A stretch of DNA of 64,000 nt. It comes from Branchiostoma floridae. Lineage: Eukaryota > Chordata > Leptocardii > Amphioxiformes > Branchiostomatidae. The DNA lies in contig NC_049984.1 in assembly GCF_000003815.2 (NCBI RefSeq), positions 26,891,863-26,955,862 of the forward strand. The letters are read 5' to 3'. Shown here one piece after another: positions 21,890 to 31,929 of this stretch (positions within the stretch are counted from its first letter, which is position 1; the number at the start of each line of letters is the position of its first letter). The position numbers and the translations under genes are program-made. The notes beneath the pieces were generated by a model, which was given only the letters and a program-made list of their open reading frames with translations, searched no databases and was not told where the DNA came from.

Positions 21890-22886
21890 GTCATCTAAGT
21901 TCGTACAGGTAGGCAGGGTTGGTGTACGATGTACGATGTACGGAGTTAACAAATCTAAGTTCGTACAGGTAGGCAGGGTTGGTGTACGATGTACGATGTA
22001 CAGAGTTAACAAATCTAAGTTCGTACAGGTAGGCAGGGTTGGTGTACGATGTACAGAGTTAACAAATCTAAGTACGTACAGGTAGGCAGGGTTGGTGTAC
22101 GATGTACGATGTACAGAGTTAACAAATCTAAGTACGTACAGGTAGGCAGCGTTGGTGTACGATGTACGATGTACGGAGTTAACAAATCTAAGTTCGTACA
22201 GGTAGGCAGGGTTGGTGTACGATGTACGATGTACGGAGTTAACAAATCTAAGTTCGTACAGGTAGGCAGGGTTGGTGTACGATGTACGATGTACGGAGTT
22301 AACAAATCAAAGTTCGTACAGATAGGCAGGGTTGGTGTACGATGTACGGAGTTAACAAATCTAAGTTCGCACAGGTAGGCAGGGTTGGTGTACGATGTAC
22401 GATGTACGGAGTTAACAAATCAAAGTTCGTACAGGTAGGCAGGGTTGGTGTACGATGTACGATGTACGGAGTTAACACGATGTACGATGTACGGAGTTAA
22501 CAAATCTAAGTTCGTACAGGTAGGCAGGGTTGGTGTACGATGTACGATGTACAGAGTTAACAAATCTAAGTTCGTACAGGTAGGCAGGGTTGGTGTACGA
22601 TGTACGATGTACGGAGTTAACACGATGTACGATGTACGGAGTTAACAAATTTAAGTTCGTACAGGTAGGCAGGGTTGGTGTACGATGNNNNNNNNNNNNN
22701 NNNNNNNNNNNNNNNNNNNNNNNNNNNNNNNNNNNNNNNNNNNNNNNNNNNNNNNNNNNNNNNNNNNNNNNNNNNNNNNNNNNNNNNTCAGGTAGGCAGG
22801 GTTGGTGTACGATGTACGATGTACGGAGTTAACAAATCTAAGTTCGTACAGGTAGGCAGGGTTGATGTACGATGTACGGAGTTAAC
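21890..22886. repeat. Left subterminal 60-bp array
   Basis: At least fifteen units of AACAAATCTAAGTTCGTACAGG followed by TAGGCAGGGTTGGTGTACGATGTACGATGTACGGAGTT. Most are 60 bp, some are 53 bp (loss of one GATGTAC heptad) and two are 84 bp (extra ACGATGTACGATGTACGGAGTTAAC). A 100-N gap interrupts the array, so its true copy number is unknown. Open frames in both strands reading SKFVQVGRVGVRCTMYGVN are a consequence of the 60-bp period. Confidence 0.9.
22688..22787. other. Assembly gap (100 N)
   Basis: Exactly 100 N inside the 60-bp array. The round size suggests a nominal placeholder, and the missing sequence is probably more repeat units. Confidence 0.95.
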
Positions 22887-23104
22887 AAAATACATCGTAC
22901 ACCAAATAAATATTTGTGTTCATTAAGTGCATTGAAGTGCATTGAATTGTGGTCACGCCAGAAATACAAAGTTGGCAGATCAAAGACCATACAGAAGGCA
23001 CTTGAAAAAGTTTTGAATAATAGAAAGTAACAGAATTTAGAATGATAAAAGTATTGTCGATTTCTCATAAATTTTAACGTTCTCACTAAGGCATAATGGT
23101 ATAC

Positions 23105-23860
23105 AACACTCACAAAAATGCTACCTAATGTTAGTCAAAACAAAATGATCTTGACTAAACTCATTTCATATAAGTCATTCTATAGGAACCTTACTTTTAT
23201 AAGATGGTTGATTCTAACGTCATCTGGCCTGACACCACTGTTTGTTACCAATAAGGGTGTCAGGCAGGAGTGTAACCTAAGCCCTAGACTTTTTAATCTT
23301 TTTAAAATCGACCTAGTTCACGAGTTAGATAATGCCGAATGTTCTCCACCCGCACTCAACAATTTGTCATTTTGACTATAAGCAGACGATGTTATCATAT
23401 TCTCTAAGACCAAAAAGGGACTGCAAAGCGGTTTAAATAAACTAAACGTATTTTGCACTAAATTGAAGCTCGAAGTGAATCTAAAGACAACAAAATTATC
23501 AAATTCAACAAGTCTGGTCGATTATGTTCAAAACAACCTTTTTTATTCAGACAAGAGACAGTAGACATCGTATCTGCATATTGTTACCTAGGTATTACAA
23601 TAACGTCATCAGGTACGTTTGCATTATCCAAAAAACGATTGTCAAACAAAGCGCGCAAAGCCATGCACAGCTTCAAATGTACAGCTCGTAAACAGTCTCA
23701 CCCGATAGCCTTCTAAGAATATTCGATTCCTCTGTTAAACCCATTCCGTTATATGGTTGTGAAATTTCGGGTACTAAGAAATTAAACGATAAATCTGCGA
23801 TCGAAATTACACACAACCAATTCTGCAAGAACATTCTTGGAGAAATAGTAGTAATTTAGC
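23105..23860 (+). pseudogene. LINE reverse-transcriptase remnant
   Basis: The frame encodes GVRQECNLSPRLFNLFKIDL, the RT block GVRQG-x-xLSP-x-LFN with the second Gly changed to Glu, and then ADDVIIFSKTKKGLQSGLN. The Tyr of the YADD catalytic motif has become a stop (TAA-GCA-GAC-GAT). Later segments YLGITITSSGTF and VKPIPLYGCEI resemble the thumb region of Jockey/CR1/L2-type LINEs. Several stops and frameshifts are present. It lies between the two subterminal arrays and may be a secondary insertion. Confidence 0.75.
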
Positions 23861-23899
23861 ATGTAGGTCTGAATTAGGCAGACTTCCACTTGACGTAGA

Positions 23900-24830
23900 T
23901 ATTTCCGGTAGACTTGTAAAATTACTACTATGTTAAAGAGTTAGCTTTTTTGAAACATATGTTACATCGTCTTGTATTATTTGTCCGCTCCCTTTCATGT
24001 TACCAAAAATTAGTTAGTAGTTAAGAATTTGCAATAAACTATTCTTTGATTTATTTTACCAATGGCTACTACTTTTCCACCAACCCTTTGAGTAAATAGG
24101 CATCGGCTTAGTAAAGGAATTGGTTTCGTGGGAGATTGATGGAGTGAATGAGTGTATAATGTTGTGTCTTTATTGCATGTTGAGTACGTTCTCGCTGACA
24201 TGGCACAGTGCTAAGTTCATTATCAAAGCTATTCTACGTCATGTTATAAGTATAAACTTTAATCTTTAAGTGGCGTAACATTCATCATGATATATTACTA
24301 TCAACATTTATTAGAATTCTAAAAAAACTTTACCTATCCTACTTAAAGATAGATACTGACGTGTGTAAACAAGTGTTCAGTTAGTTGTCTAGGTAAAGCA
24401 AAATGACAAAGCACATGAGTCGTGAAAGATTCATCTTCTTCCTGCTGTACCTAGCCCATCTACACAATGTTCGAGAAGAGAGAAAACTAGAGAGAGAGCA
24501 GGACTGCTGACCTTGTAAATTATCAAAAATAATGTTCAACAAAAGATAAATGCAATACATGTTGCATTTTTCTTATTTTCGGACAAAACATCGTTATTCT
24601 AATAAGATAATGGTTTATAATCGATTTACAAAAACATATAATTATGAAACAACAAAAATAAGCCGTGTAATTGTATTAAATGCGTCCGTTTGTCTGCAGT
24701 GCCGTCTTTAAATTTTTCTGTGGCACTGTAATGCAGAAAGGTCTAGGTATAATATAATTCAACTTTACGTGGTGATCGATGATGAGAGCATGTGATTAAC
24801 GCGTGGCTGACCATGTGCGACAGGTGAAAG
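23900..24830. other. No feature seen inside the TIR element
   Basis: AT-rich DNA between the LINE remnant and the right array. No coding frame or repeat is supported. Confidence 0.4.
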
Positions 24831-24839
24831 TAGAATAGA

Positions 24840-25525
24840 ATACTGCGTACGGAGTTAGCATAACCCACAGCATAGTCAAAACATCTTGACTTCGTACACA
24901 AGGCCTGACCCATATGCGAAGATAGCATAACTCACAACAAAGTCAAAACATTTTAACTTCGTACATCGTACTTCGTACATTAAATCCTCCCCATGTACGA
25001 ACTTAGCATAACCCACAAAATAGAAAACATTTTAACTTCGTACATCGTACTTCGTACATTAGGTCCGCCCCATGTACGAACTTAGCATAACCCACAAAAT
25101 AGAAAACATTTTAACTTCGTACATCGTACATCGTAAACTAGGTCCGCCCCATGTACGAACTTAGCATAACCCACAAAATAGAAAACATTTTAACTTCGTA
25201 CATCGTACTTCGTACATTAGGTCCGCCCCATGTACGAACTTAGCATAACCCACAAAATAGAAAACATTTTAACTTCGTACATCGTACTTCGTACATTAGG
25301 TCCGCCCCATGTACGAACTTAGCATAACCCACAAAATAGAAAACATTTTAACTTCGTACATCGTACATTAGGTCCGCCCCATGTACGAACTTAGCATAAC
25401 CCACAAAATAGAAAACATTTTAACTTCGTACATCGTACATTAGGTCCGCCCCATGTACGAACTTATCATAACCCACAAAATATAAAACATTTTAACTTCG
25501 TACATCGTACTTCGTACATTAGGTC
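24840..25525. repeat. Right subterminal 79-bp array, inverted relative to the left one
   Basis: About nine units of CTTAGCATAACCCACAAAAT, AGAAAACATTTTAACTTCG, TACATCGTACTTCGTACATT and AGGTCCGCCCCATGTACGAA. Spacing of the CTTAGCATAA marker is 79, 79, 79, 79, 72 and 72 bp. The 72-bp units lack one TTCGTAC heptad. Read on the minus strand, each unit contains GTACGA repeats followed by AGTTAA and CTAAGTTCGTACA, the same order as the left array, so both derive from one ancestral subterminal motif. Confidence 0.9.
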
Positions 25526-25760
25526 CGCCCCATAATTGTCGACGTTTCCCGAACTTTGCCGACAGCGGTTGTCGGAAGTCGTCGGAAGCTAGAAGTTGTC
25601 GGAAATTACGTGTGACGTAGGCTGATCCAAACTTCGTACATTTCACCCATTTCTGGACATGTATGCCTGAACGTGAGGTTGAAGAACTTCAAAAACTTCC
25701 TAAAAATGATGCTTATCGTGAGGAATCCTTCATTACTTCATAGCTGTATAGCAACCAAAC

Positions 25761-26255
25761 GTGACTTTGGCAGTATTCATTGGTAGAAAAGGTTACATTA
25801 ACAAATTGCCCCTGAAGTTAAACACTTTCCGTGGTTTTTTTGTTTTTACCACCAGGGCCAAAAAGGCTATTCGTCTGGTTTCCTTCGGAGGACAGAGGAC
25901 TGATAGTAGAGGCAAACAATGTTATAGGGCCAAAGTTGTAGAGTTTTTACATAAATGAACTACAGGAGAAGTGGTCATCAGCGTCCAGGAGACTGGTCAC
26001 TACCTGGACACACGGGCTCGGACGCAATCAAAAAGTCAGTTGCCTCAGTAATGTTATCAACAATTGCCAACAACAGCACTCTTTAGGAACATTGCAGCAA
26101 CTGCAACTCTTGACGAGTACAAAACAAGGGTAGGCCAGCTTATGGCCTCTGACGTCTGGCAAGAAGGTGACCGGCTCAGAACATGGTTTTCAAGTGGCTT
26201 CCAAATGCTGAGGTATGTATGGAGGTTGAGTAACTATTTTCCCTTTTCTTTTTAA
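25761..26255 (+). pseudogene. Two unrecognised exon-like ORFs
   Basis: 25761-25958 encodes GRKGYINKLPLKLNTFRGFF and a basic stretch ending with a stop. 26064-26213 encodes TLDEYKTRVGQLMASDVWQE, then LRTWFSSGFQMLR and a GTATGT donor. Both read as real protein but match nothing I can name. They lie just outside the right end of the TIR element. Confidence 0.35.
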
Positions 26256-26872
26256 GCTTGTATTTAGTTATTAGATATACATGTATAATGACTTTAGTAC
26301 ATCTACATTGCTTGCTTTTTCATGCAGAATTTGGTCCATGTCTTCCGGGATGAAAACTTTATCACGTCCGATCTAAGGAAAAAATATACAAATCTCCTAT
26401 ACGTTCTTTGTTAGAATATGCTGACATTGTCTGGCACATGTCTGAAATATGCTGACTCCTCTACATACATTGGCTCCACGCACCGACTTATCATTCTCGG
26501 TACTTATCCTCCTCGGTAGGGAACGCCACCACCTACCATTCTCTATCACAGGCAGTAACTGTTGATGTTGACTCTAACACCACAATTTTTGTTAACACTA
26601 CAGGAGTCCCAGGTGTTGTGTACATTCAAAGCCATACAGCTACACTTACTAATTGCATTTTGCGTGTCTTTGGTGGTTTGTGTCAGAAACAGTCTGTCTA
26701 TTCTGATGCAAACCTGAAAGAAATTATACTCTTCGTTTCATTGCTGTTTCAGGCCGTCGAGGGAAGTGAACACTCAGACTGACGAGTGTGCTTTTGACAG
26801 ATGTAAAATTGACACTTTTCATGGCAGTGAAGTAATTTTGGGTGACCTGTGTATAATTCCGTCTGGGGCGGG

Positions 26873-27310
26873 TATTGTCTATACACCCAGAACAGTTGCG
26901 AGTCTGCAAATGCTCTCTTGAAAAGATTTTTACCGCAAGACTTAGATACGTTCATTCAGACCATCAGAAAACTAGTTTCCTGGCAGGAGGAACATATAGT
27001 CCTGGCATATCTAGGCATGTCTGATAAATGGGAAGTGAGGCACGATATCCTTAAAAGAGAATCAAATTGGTTGCTACAATCAAATACGACAAACACGGAA
27101 GACAGAAAGAAACGACTGCTGTTCATGGGGATGCCAAAACATAACATTACTAGTAACAACACAGACAGTGACAGAAATTAATTGGCGAGAGATTTGCAAG
27201 AAACAGAGGTAACACCGCAGGTGGATAGTGTACAAAGTGAGGCAGAGATATCATTGGAAGAAGAAGAGAACTGTGTCATTTGGGGTACAATATTTCAACT
27301 TACTGCCCAA
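26873..27310 (+). repeat. Dispersed coding repeat, uninterrupted copy
   Basis: The frame 26849-27178 encodes SCESANALLKRFLPQDLDTF, KLVSWQEEHIVLAYLGMSDK and KKRLLFMGMPKHNI. The same sequence occurs at 59946-60265 and resumes at 61500-61613 (AGATTTGCAAGAA onward), where a Tc1 element interrupts it. An acidic tail (EAEISLEEEENCVIWGTIFQ) follows out of frame. The function is unknown. The presence of two diverged copies with shared non-coding flanks suggests a TE. Confidence 0.65.
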
Positions 27311-27424
27311 ATAAACAGAGGTGCTAATCGACTTCTTAGTATGGTCAATGTATCGGCTTGATCCGCAGGAATTTTATAAGAATCTAACAACCTTCAATAC
27401 AGAAATCAAATTGCCGAATGAAAG

Positions 27425-27697
27425 TTGAAGCTGGCTACCTGGCCACAAGAAAGGGCATCACAACTTATCCCAGATGATAGTATTAAATACTGTGGACGAG
27501 GAATTATAGGAGTCCATTCACCTATTTATTTTAGATACAGATTAAAAGAGGGTAGGCATGTTTCTGTCCACCTGGGTCTTCCAGCTACACACAGATTGAA
27601 TTTTAATAATCATGAAATAGGTGGAAATGTTTTTAAAATATCTCTGTTGCAACATACGCAAGGAATATCAAAGGATTTTTTCTGTGTCTTTTCTTGA
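27425..27697 (+). pseudogene. Unrecognised ORF
   Basis: A 90-codon frame encodes GRGIIGVHSPIYFRYRLKEG and HVSVHLGLPATHRLNFNNHE, balanced in composition and apparently beta-rich. It may be the continuation of the ORF in the preceding repeat, since it lies just downstream on the same strand. No family is recognised. Confidence 0.3.
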
Positions 27698-28365
27698 TTT
27701 ACTCTACGTTGTCCACAAATGTTTTTGTCATTTTTCGTCTAGGAACTAATCAATGACTAATGTCACAGGGATTTCACCATAAATTTAGATTTTGAATGTG
27801 GCAGAGCCAAGGAGCGAGACTTTGCAATACTTAATAACCTGTTGCGGGCAAAGCCATACGGGACCTCGATGGCTTTCGAAGCTTACCTAATGTGATCAAT
27901 AATCAAGAGGATTTACAACTTCAGATGGAATAGGGACAGAAATAGGACTTTCAAACTCAGTACGGCGGCTTCTGTACTTCTACTAACTCTATGAACAATA
28001 TAACTTCAAAACGTTCAGGTTTGTGTCTGCGTCTTACATCTGTGTGAAGAATCCAAGGTGAGTTCGGTTATTACTTCTTTGTAAACCTAGTACCCCGGCT
28101 GAGGCTCCGACGACAAGATCTAGAGTGGAGCGCTTACAGTAAAACATAGTTTGGTAAACATTTTTTGATACTGTGATGCTGGCCCTGCTGGACCGAAGCG
28201 GCCAGCGCCGGACGAGGTCATGAAGGAGAAGAAGAAGCGGAGGAAGATGGGCATGGATGATGAACAACATAAACCATCCGTCAAAGTATCTAACACAATA
28301 ATGGAGCCGCGCGTGTCATTACAAAGATGTGACAGTATAAGGATGCAGCTCCTACAGACAAGACT

Positions 28366-29175
28366 TCAGATGGAGAAGACCGTTTGTCATATCTACAACA
28401 GTATACCAGAGGGGAGGCCAAGAAGATTGTGGACAGCTGTTTCCTAATGGAACCAGAAGAAGGATTCAGAACAGCAAAAGAATCCCTAAAAGAAAGATAC
28501 GGGACACCCCACAAGATATCTCGGGCGTACTCCGTGCAAGCCTCCAAGTGGCCCGAGATCTAAGCAGAAGACAAAACGGCATTGAAGAACTTCGTTTTGT
28601 TCTTAATGGAATGCAGAAACGCCATGAGTGGAGACAGGTACCTGAGAGAGTTGGATCATTATTCCAACATCAAGTTGCTTGTGGACAAGCTACCGTTTAA
28701 GCTCAAGGAACGCTGGAGGAGACGGTCCCATGAGATAATTAAAGAGCGTCCAGTTTCATTCTCAGACTTTGTAAGCTTCATAAAGAAGGAAGAAGACGTT
28801 GTCTCTAATGAGGTCTTTGGCGATCTCAACAACAGAGAGCAGAGCCAAATTTCGAGCTTCAAACAGAAGCAAGGACCAAGGCGAGGTTCAAGCTTAGCAT
28901 TAGCTATGGCAACAGACAACGCAGAAGCTGAGTCTACAGGTGGCTGTCTATACTGTGCGAAAACCAATCATTGCCTGAATGACTGTAGGGTGTTCGGAGC
29001 CAAACCAATGGACCAACGCTTGCGGTACATCAAAGGCCAGGGATTGTGCTTTGGTTGCTTGAAAGCTACACACCTGGCGAGGGACAGCGGGCAGAGTGTA
29101 AGAAGTGTCAAAGATCTCACCCTACGGTGTTACACCGAGATGCTGAAACGGCACACAAGAAAACGGCTGCAGTAG
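28366..29175 (+). pseudogene. BEL/Pao retrotransposon gag fragment
   Basis: The frame from 28366 encodes DRLSYLQQYTRGEAKKIVDS and LKERYGTPHKISRAYSVQAS, the conserved capsid-like region (DUF1759 type) of BEL/Pao Gag. An in-frame TAA at 28561 breaks it. It resumes at 28582 and carries zinc knuckles: CLYCAKTNHCLNDC is a complete C-x2-C-x4-H-x4-C, while CFGCLKATHLARDS has lost its last Cys. A third Cys/His segment, KCQRSHPTVLH, is in another frame. No protease, RT, integrase or LTR is visible, so it is a truncated, dead copy. Confidence 0.8.
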
Positions 29176-29178
29176 GTC

Positions 29179-29427
29179 ATGTACTACAGGAGAGATAAAA
29201 CCAATGGCGAAAATGACCAGGAAGACATTCCCAAAGTCACCTTGCTTGGAGATGGCCGGTGTGACTCGCCAGGGTACAACACCAAGCTTTGCAGCTATAC
29301 TTTCATGGAGGAAAAAACTAAATACATCATAAACTTTCAGCTCATCCAAGTTTCAGTGACAACAAGCTCGCAGGCCAGGGAGAAGATGGTCTTTCTTCAG
29401 TCAAGTACTTCATTGAAGATGGCGTGA
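29179..29427 (+). pseudogene. Second Kolobok-like transposase fragment
   Basis: The frame encodes VTLLGDGRCDSPGYNTKLCS, YTFMEEKTKYIINFQLIQVS and REKM, the same region as the exon 2/3 junction of the gene at 7053-10367 (LLGDGRTDSPGHCAQYCTYT). Here no intron separates LLG from DGR. His of SPGH is Tyr. A frameshift follows KMVFLQ, with the family-like continuation FIEDGVNV in another frame. It starts only about 40 bp after the BEL/Pao gag end. Confidence 0.6.
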
Positions 29428-29783
29428 ATGTAATGCAATGTAACAGACCGCCATGTTGGCAAAAAGGCTGTCTTGAGTCGTATCGTGACTACACCCTGGC
29501 TGATACGTTTAGTACATTGTGTCAAACATCCGCCAGGCCCTGGGGAAGAGAGTCCTCGTAGCCAAGGAGTACAACTTTGTCAGGCACGTGCTTCTCACCT
29601 TCTTGATCAGCGACTCGTCAGTAAGGCATAGATAGCGATAGGAAGAGTTCATAGACATCCATATCACAGCCAAAATCTTAATTTGTACACAACACAAATA
29701 CAAGATAAATTAAATACGTATGACAGTTCCATGAGTAATTTTCTAAATACGTTTTCTGATACTAACGACATGTGACGCTGGGA

Positions 29784-29935
29784 TATCTCATGCCCTGTCA
29801 TACACACGAAGATGTTGACCAAATGTTCAGCAGGTTCTCAACAAATTTAGACATAAAAGGGATGCACCAAACACTCAAGAGCTCAAATGCTTGTCGGATG
29901 CATACACGCCAAACCCAAAATGCAGGTACGGTACG
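29784..29935 (+). pseudogene. DUF7869-type ORF fragment (copy 1)
   Basis: The sequence encodes HTHEDVDQMFSRFSTNL, the hallmark G-HTHEDVDQ-x-FSR motif of a multi-copy invertebrate protein family that I recall as DUF7869. A related motif in this window is at 56823. The remainder after DIKGMHQTL is not conserved, and there is no clear exon boundary. Confidence 0.55.
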
Positions 29936-30015
29936 GTAAAGCTCTATGTCTCTTTCTTTATGATTTACTGTTTGTGCAAAAAGATGTGAATTTTGGCTTG
30001 TTGCCAACTAGGCAT

Positions 30016-31216
30016 GAAATTGAGGATAATGAAGTTCATTTTGCATTCTTCGAACCTTGTTCTAGACTACAATAACCACTATATAACAACTTCCAATTTA
30101 AACTTTGAAAAATGAATGGAATAGAAACACACCCTTCCGAAAGAGCGCCAGTGGTTCTATCACCATAACGTACGCTGACACTATACAACACATAAAACGT
30201 CCATAAAAACTGGGCGCCGCCTAGTAACATTTTCTCACGTTATTTCTTGAGTGCGACAGAAATTGTCCAAACGAAACTCCAATCAAGGTCACCAGGGACA
30301 AAGTTACATTGCTGGCTAAAGAGTCCTAAAGAATCGGACGAAGGGTAACATGTAATCTAGAGTCGTGGGGGTAGAGAATGTGGCAGACCTTCAGGCAATT
30401 TCTCAAAGACAAGAAATTGAGGATAATGAAGTTCATTTTGCATTCTTCGAACCTTGTTCTAGACTACAATAACCACTATATAACAACTTCCAATTTAAAC
30501 TTTGAAAAATGAATGGAATAGAAACACACCCTTCCGAAAGAGCGCCAGTGGTTCTATCACCATAACGTACGCTGACACTATACAACACATAAAACGTCCA
30601 TAAAAACTGGGCGCCGCCTAGTAACATTTTCTCAAGTTATTTCTTGAGTGCGACAGAAATTGTCCAAACGAAACTCCAATCAAGGTCACCAGGGACAAAG
30701 TTACATTGCTGGCTAAAGAGTCCTGAAGAATCGGACGAAGGGTAACATGTAATCTAGAGTCGTGGGGGTAGAGAATCCTTCGTGGCAGACCTTCAGGCAA
30801 TTTCTCAAAGACAAGAAATTGAGGATAATGAAGTTCATTTTGCATTCTTCGAACCTTGTTCTAGACTACAATAACCACTATATAACAACTTCCAATTTAA
30901 ACTTTGAAAAATGAATGGAATAGAAACACACCCTTCCGAAAGAGCGCCAGTGGTTCTATCACCATAACGTACGCTGACACTATACAACACATAAAACGTC
31001 CATAAAAACTGGGCGCCGCCTAGTAACATTTTCTCAAGTTATTTCTTGAGTGCGACAGAAATTGTCCAAACGAAACTCCAATCAAGGTCACCAGGGACAA
31101 AGTTACATTGCTGGCTAAAGAGTCCTGAAGAATCGGACGAAGGGTAACATGTAATCTAGAGACGTGGGGGTAGAGAATCCTTCGTGGCAGACCTTCAGGC
31201 AATTTCTCAAAGACAA
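30016..31216. repeat. ~400-bp unit triplicated in tandem
   Basis: Three head-to-tail units start at 30016, 30413 and 30815 (periods 397 and 402 bp). Differences between units are a handful of substitutions and a CCTTC insertion near 30778, so the triplication is recent. The array ends with a short extra AATTTCTCAAAGACAAG. The minus strand of each unit carries the same 64-codon frame (MLLGGAQFLWTFYVLYSVSV), with stops between, probably non-functional. Confidence 0.9.
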
Positions 31217-31489
31217 GAATTTCTCAAAGACAAGAAGGACGTCTATTGCCTAAGTACGCTCACAGAATGTATCTTCCATAACTATACACTTAACTTAAAT
31301 CAGCAGTGCTTCTTTTCCTTAGTTAACAGTTTATTTTATATTTATTAGTACGTTAAAATTGCAATTGACATTGATGTTTGTTTTATTATCCCTTGGATAT
31401 ATCAGAGTATTGAGATTGAAATCTTGTTCTGTCTGCCCAGTAGCTGCTGAGCCGGAGCCAGATGATTATGATGCCGATGAGGCATGCTT

Positions 31490-31514
31490 CAAAGACGACC
31501 CCCCCCCCCCCCCC
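31490..31514. repeat. Poly-C tract after an exon-like segment
   Basis: Fourteen or more consecutive C follow an acidic frame (EPEPDDYDADEACFKDD) that starts after CTGCCCAG. Long homopolymers like this one are prone to sequencing and assembly error. Confidence 0.6.
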
Positions 31515-31825
31515 ATGATTTAACCTGTTACAGTATTTGTTGCTCTGAAACAACGTGATGCTAGCATTGACGAGACGCAAAACAGAATCATCGCAGGATA
31601 AGAAGACAATCACGTTAAAAACAAAAGGCCAGGTGAGCACGGTCCTCGGTACCTGCATCCACAGACAGAAGCAGTGACACTGATTGTGAAGTAGACTGTA
31701 TCAGGGAGATAAACGGCTTGATAGTGCAGTAATACTCAAGCATAAAATTGATTCTAATTTGAAAATAGGACATATAAATTTCAGTATCAGCCAACCAGTG
31801 CAATAAAAGCAGCTTTCGACACCTC

Positions 31826-31923
31826 AGGAAACAGCACCATGAGTTCGGCAGACCTGCAGGCCAGTGGATTCAGCTTTGACTCCTTCAGCATCCCAAATCC
31901 AAGGTCACAAGCGACAGATTACG
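31826..31923 (+). pseudogene. Exon of a dispersed family, copy 1
   Basis: Encodes TSGNSTMSSADLQASGFSFD and SFSIPNPRSQATDY, followed by a GTGAGC donor. A diverged copy lies at 63541-63617 (TSGTAPADLQASGCSSDSFN). Ser-rich and probably disordered. Function unknown. Confidence 0.5.
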
Positions 31924-31929
31924 GTGAGC

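Larger units (their letters stand above)
21785..25660. mobile_element. 3.9-kb TIR element with inverted subterminal arrays
   Basis: The ends ATGTCCAGAAATGGGG (21785-21817) and its reverse complement (25628-25660) form 33-bp inverted repeats with about three differences, the inner part reading AAATGTACGAAGTTTG. Inside each end lies a tandem array built on GTACGA-type heptads, in opposite orientation: 60/53-bp units on the left, 79/72-bp units on the right. The centre holds a decayed LINE reverse transcriptase and otherwise no transposase. No convincing target-site duplication could be fixed. The class is unknown. Arrays in this position could be amplified transposase-binding sites. Confidence 0.7.

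Noticed and set aside
22015-22305. Minus-strand repeat proteins (TPYIVHRTPTLPTC...)
   Set aside because: Shadow of the 60-bp array.
21890-22886. CRISPR-like array (regular repeats)
   Set aside because: Units are contiguous 60-bp tandem copies with no unique spacers, in a eukaryotic context with introns.
24840-25525. CRISPR-like or promoter array
   Set aside because: Same reason: whole 79/72-bp units repeat without spacers.
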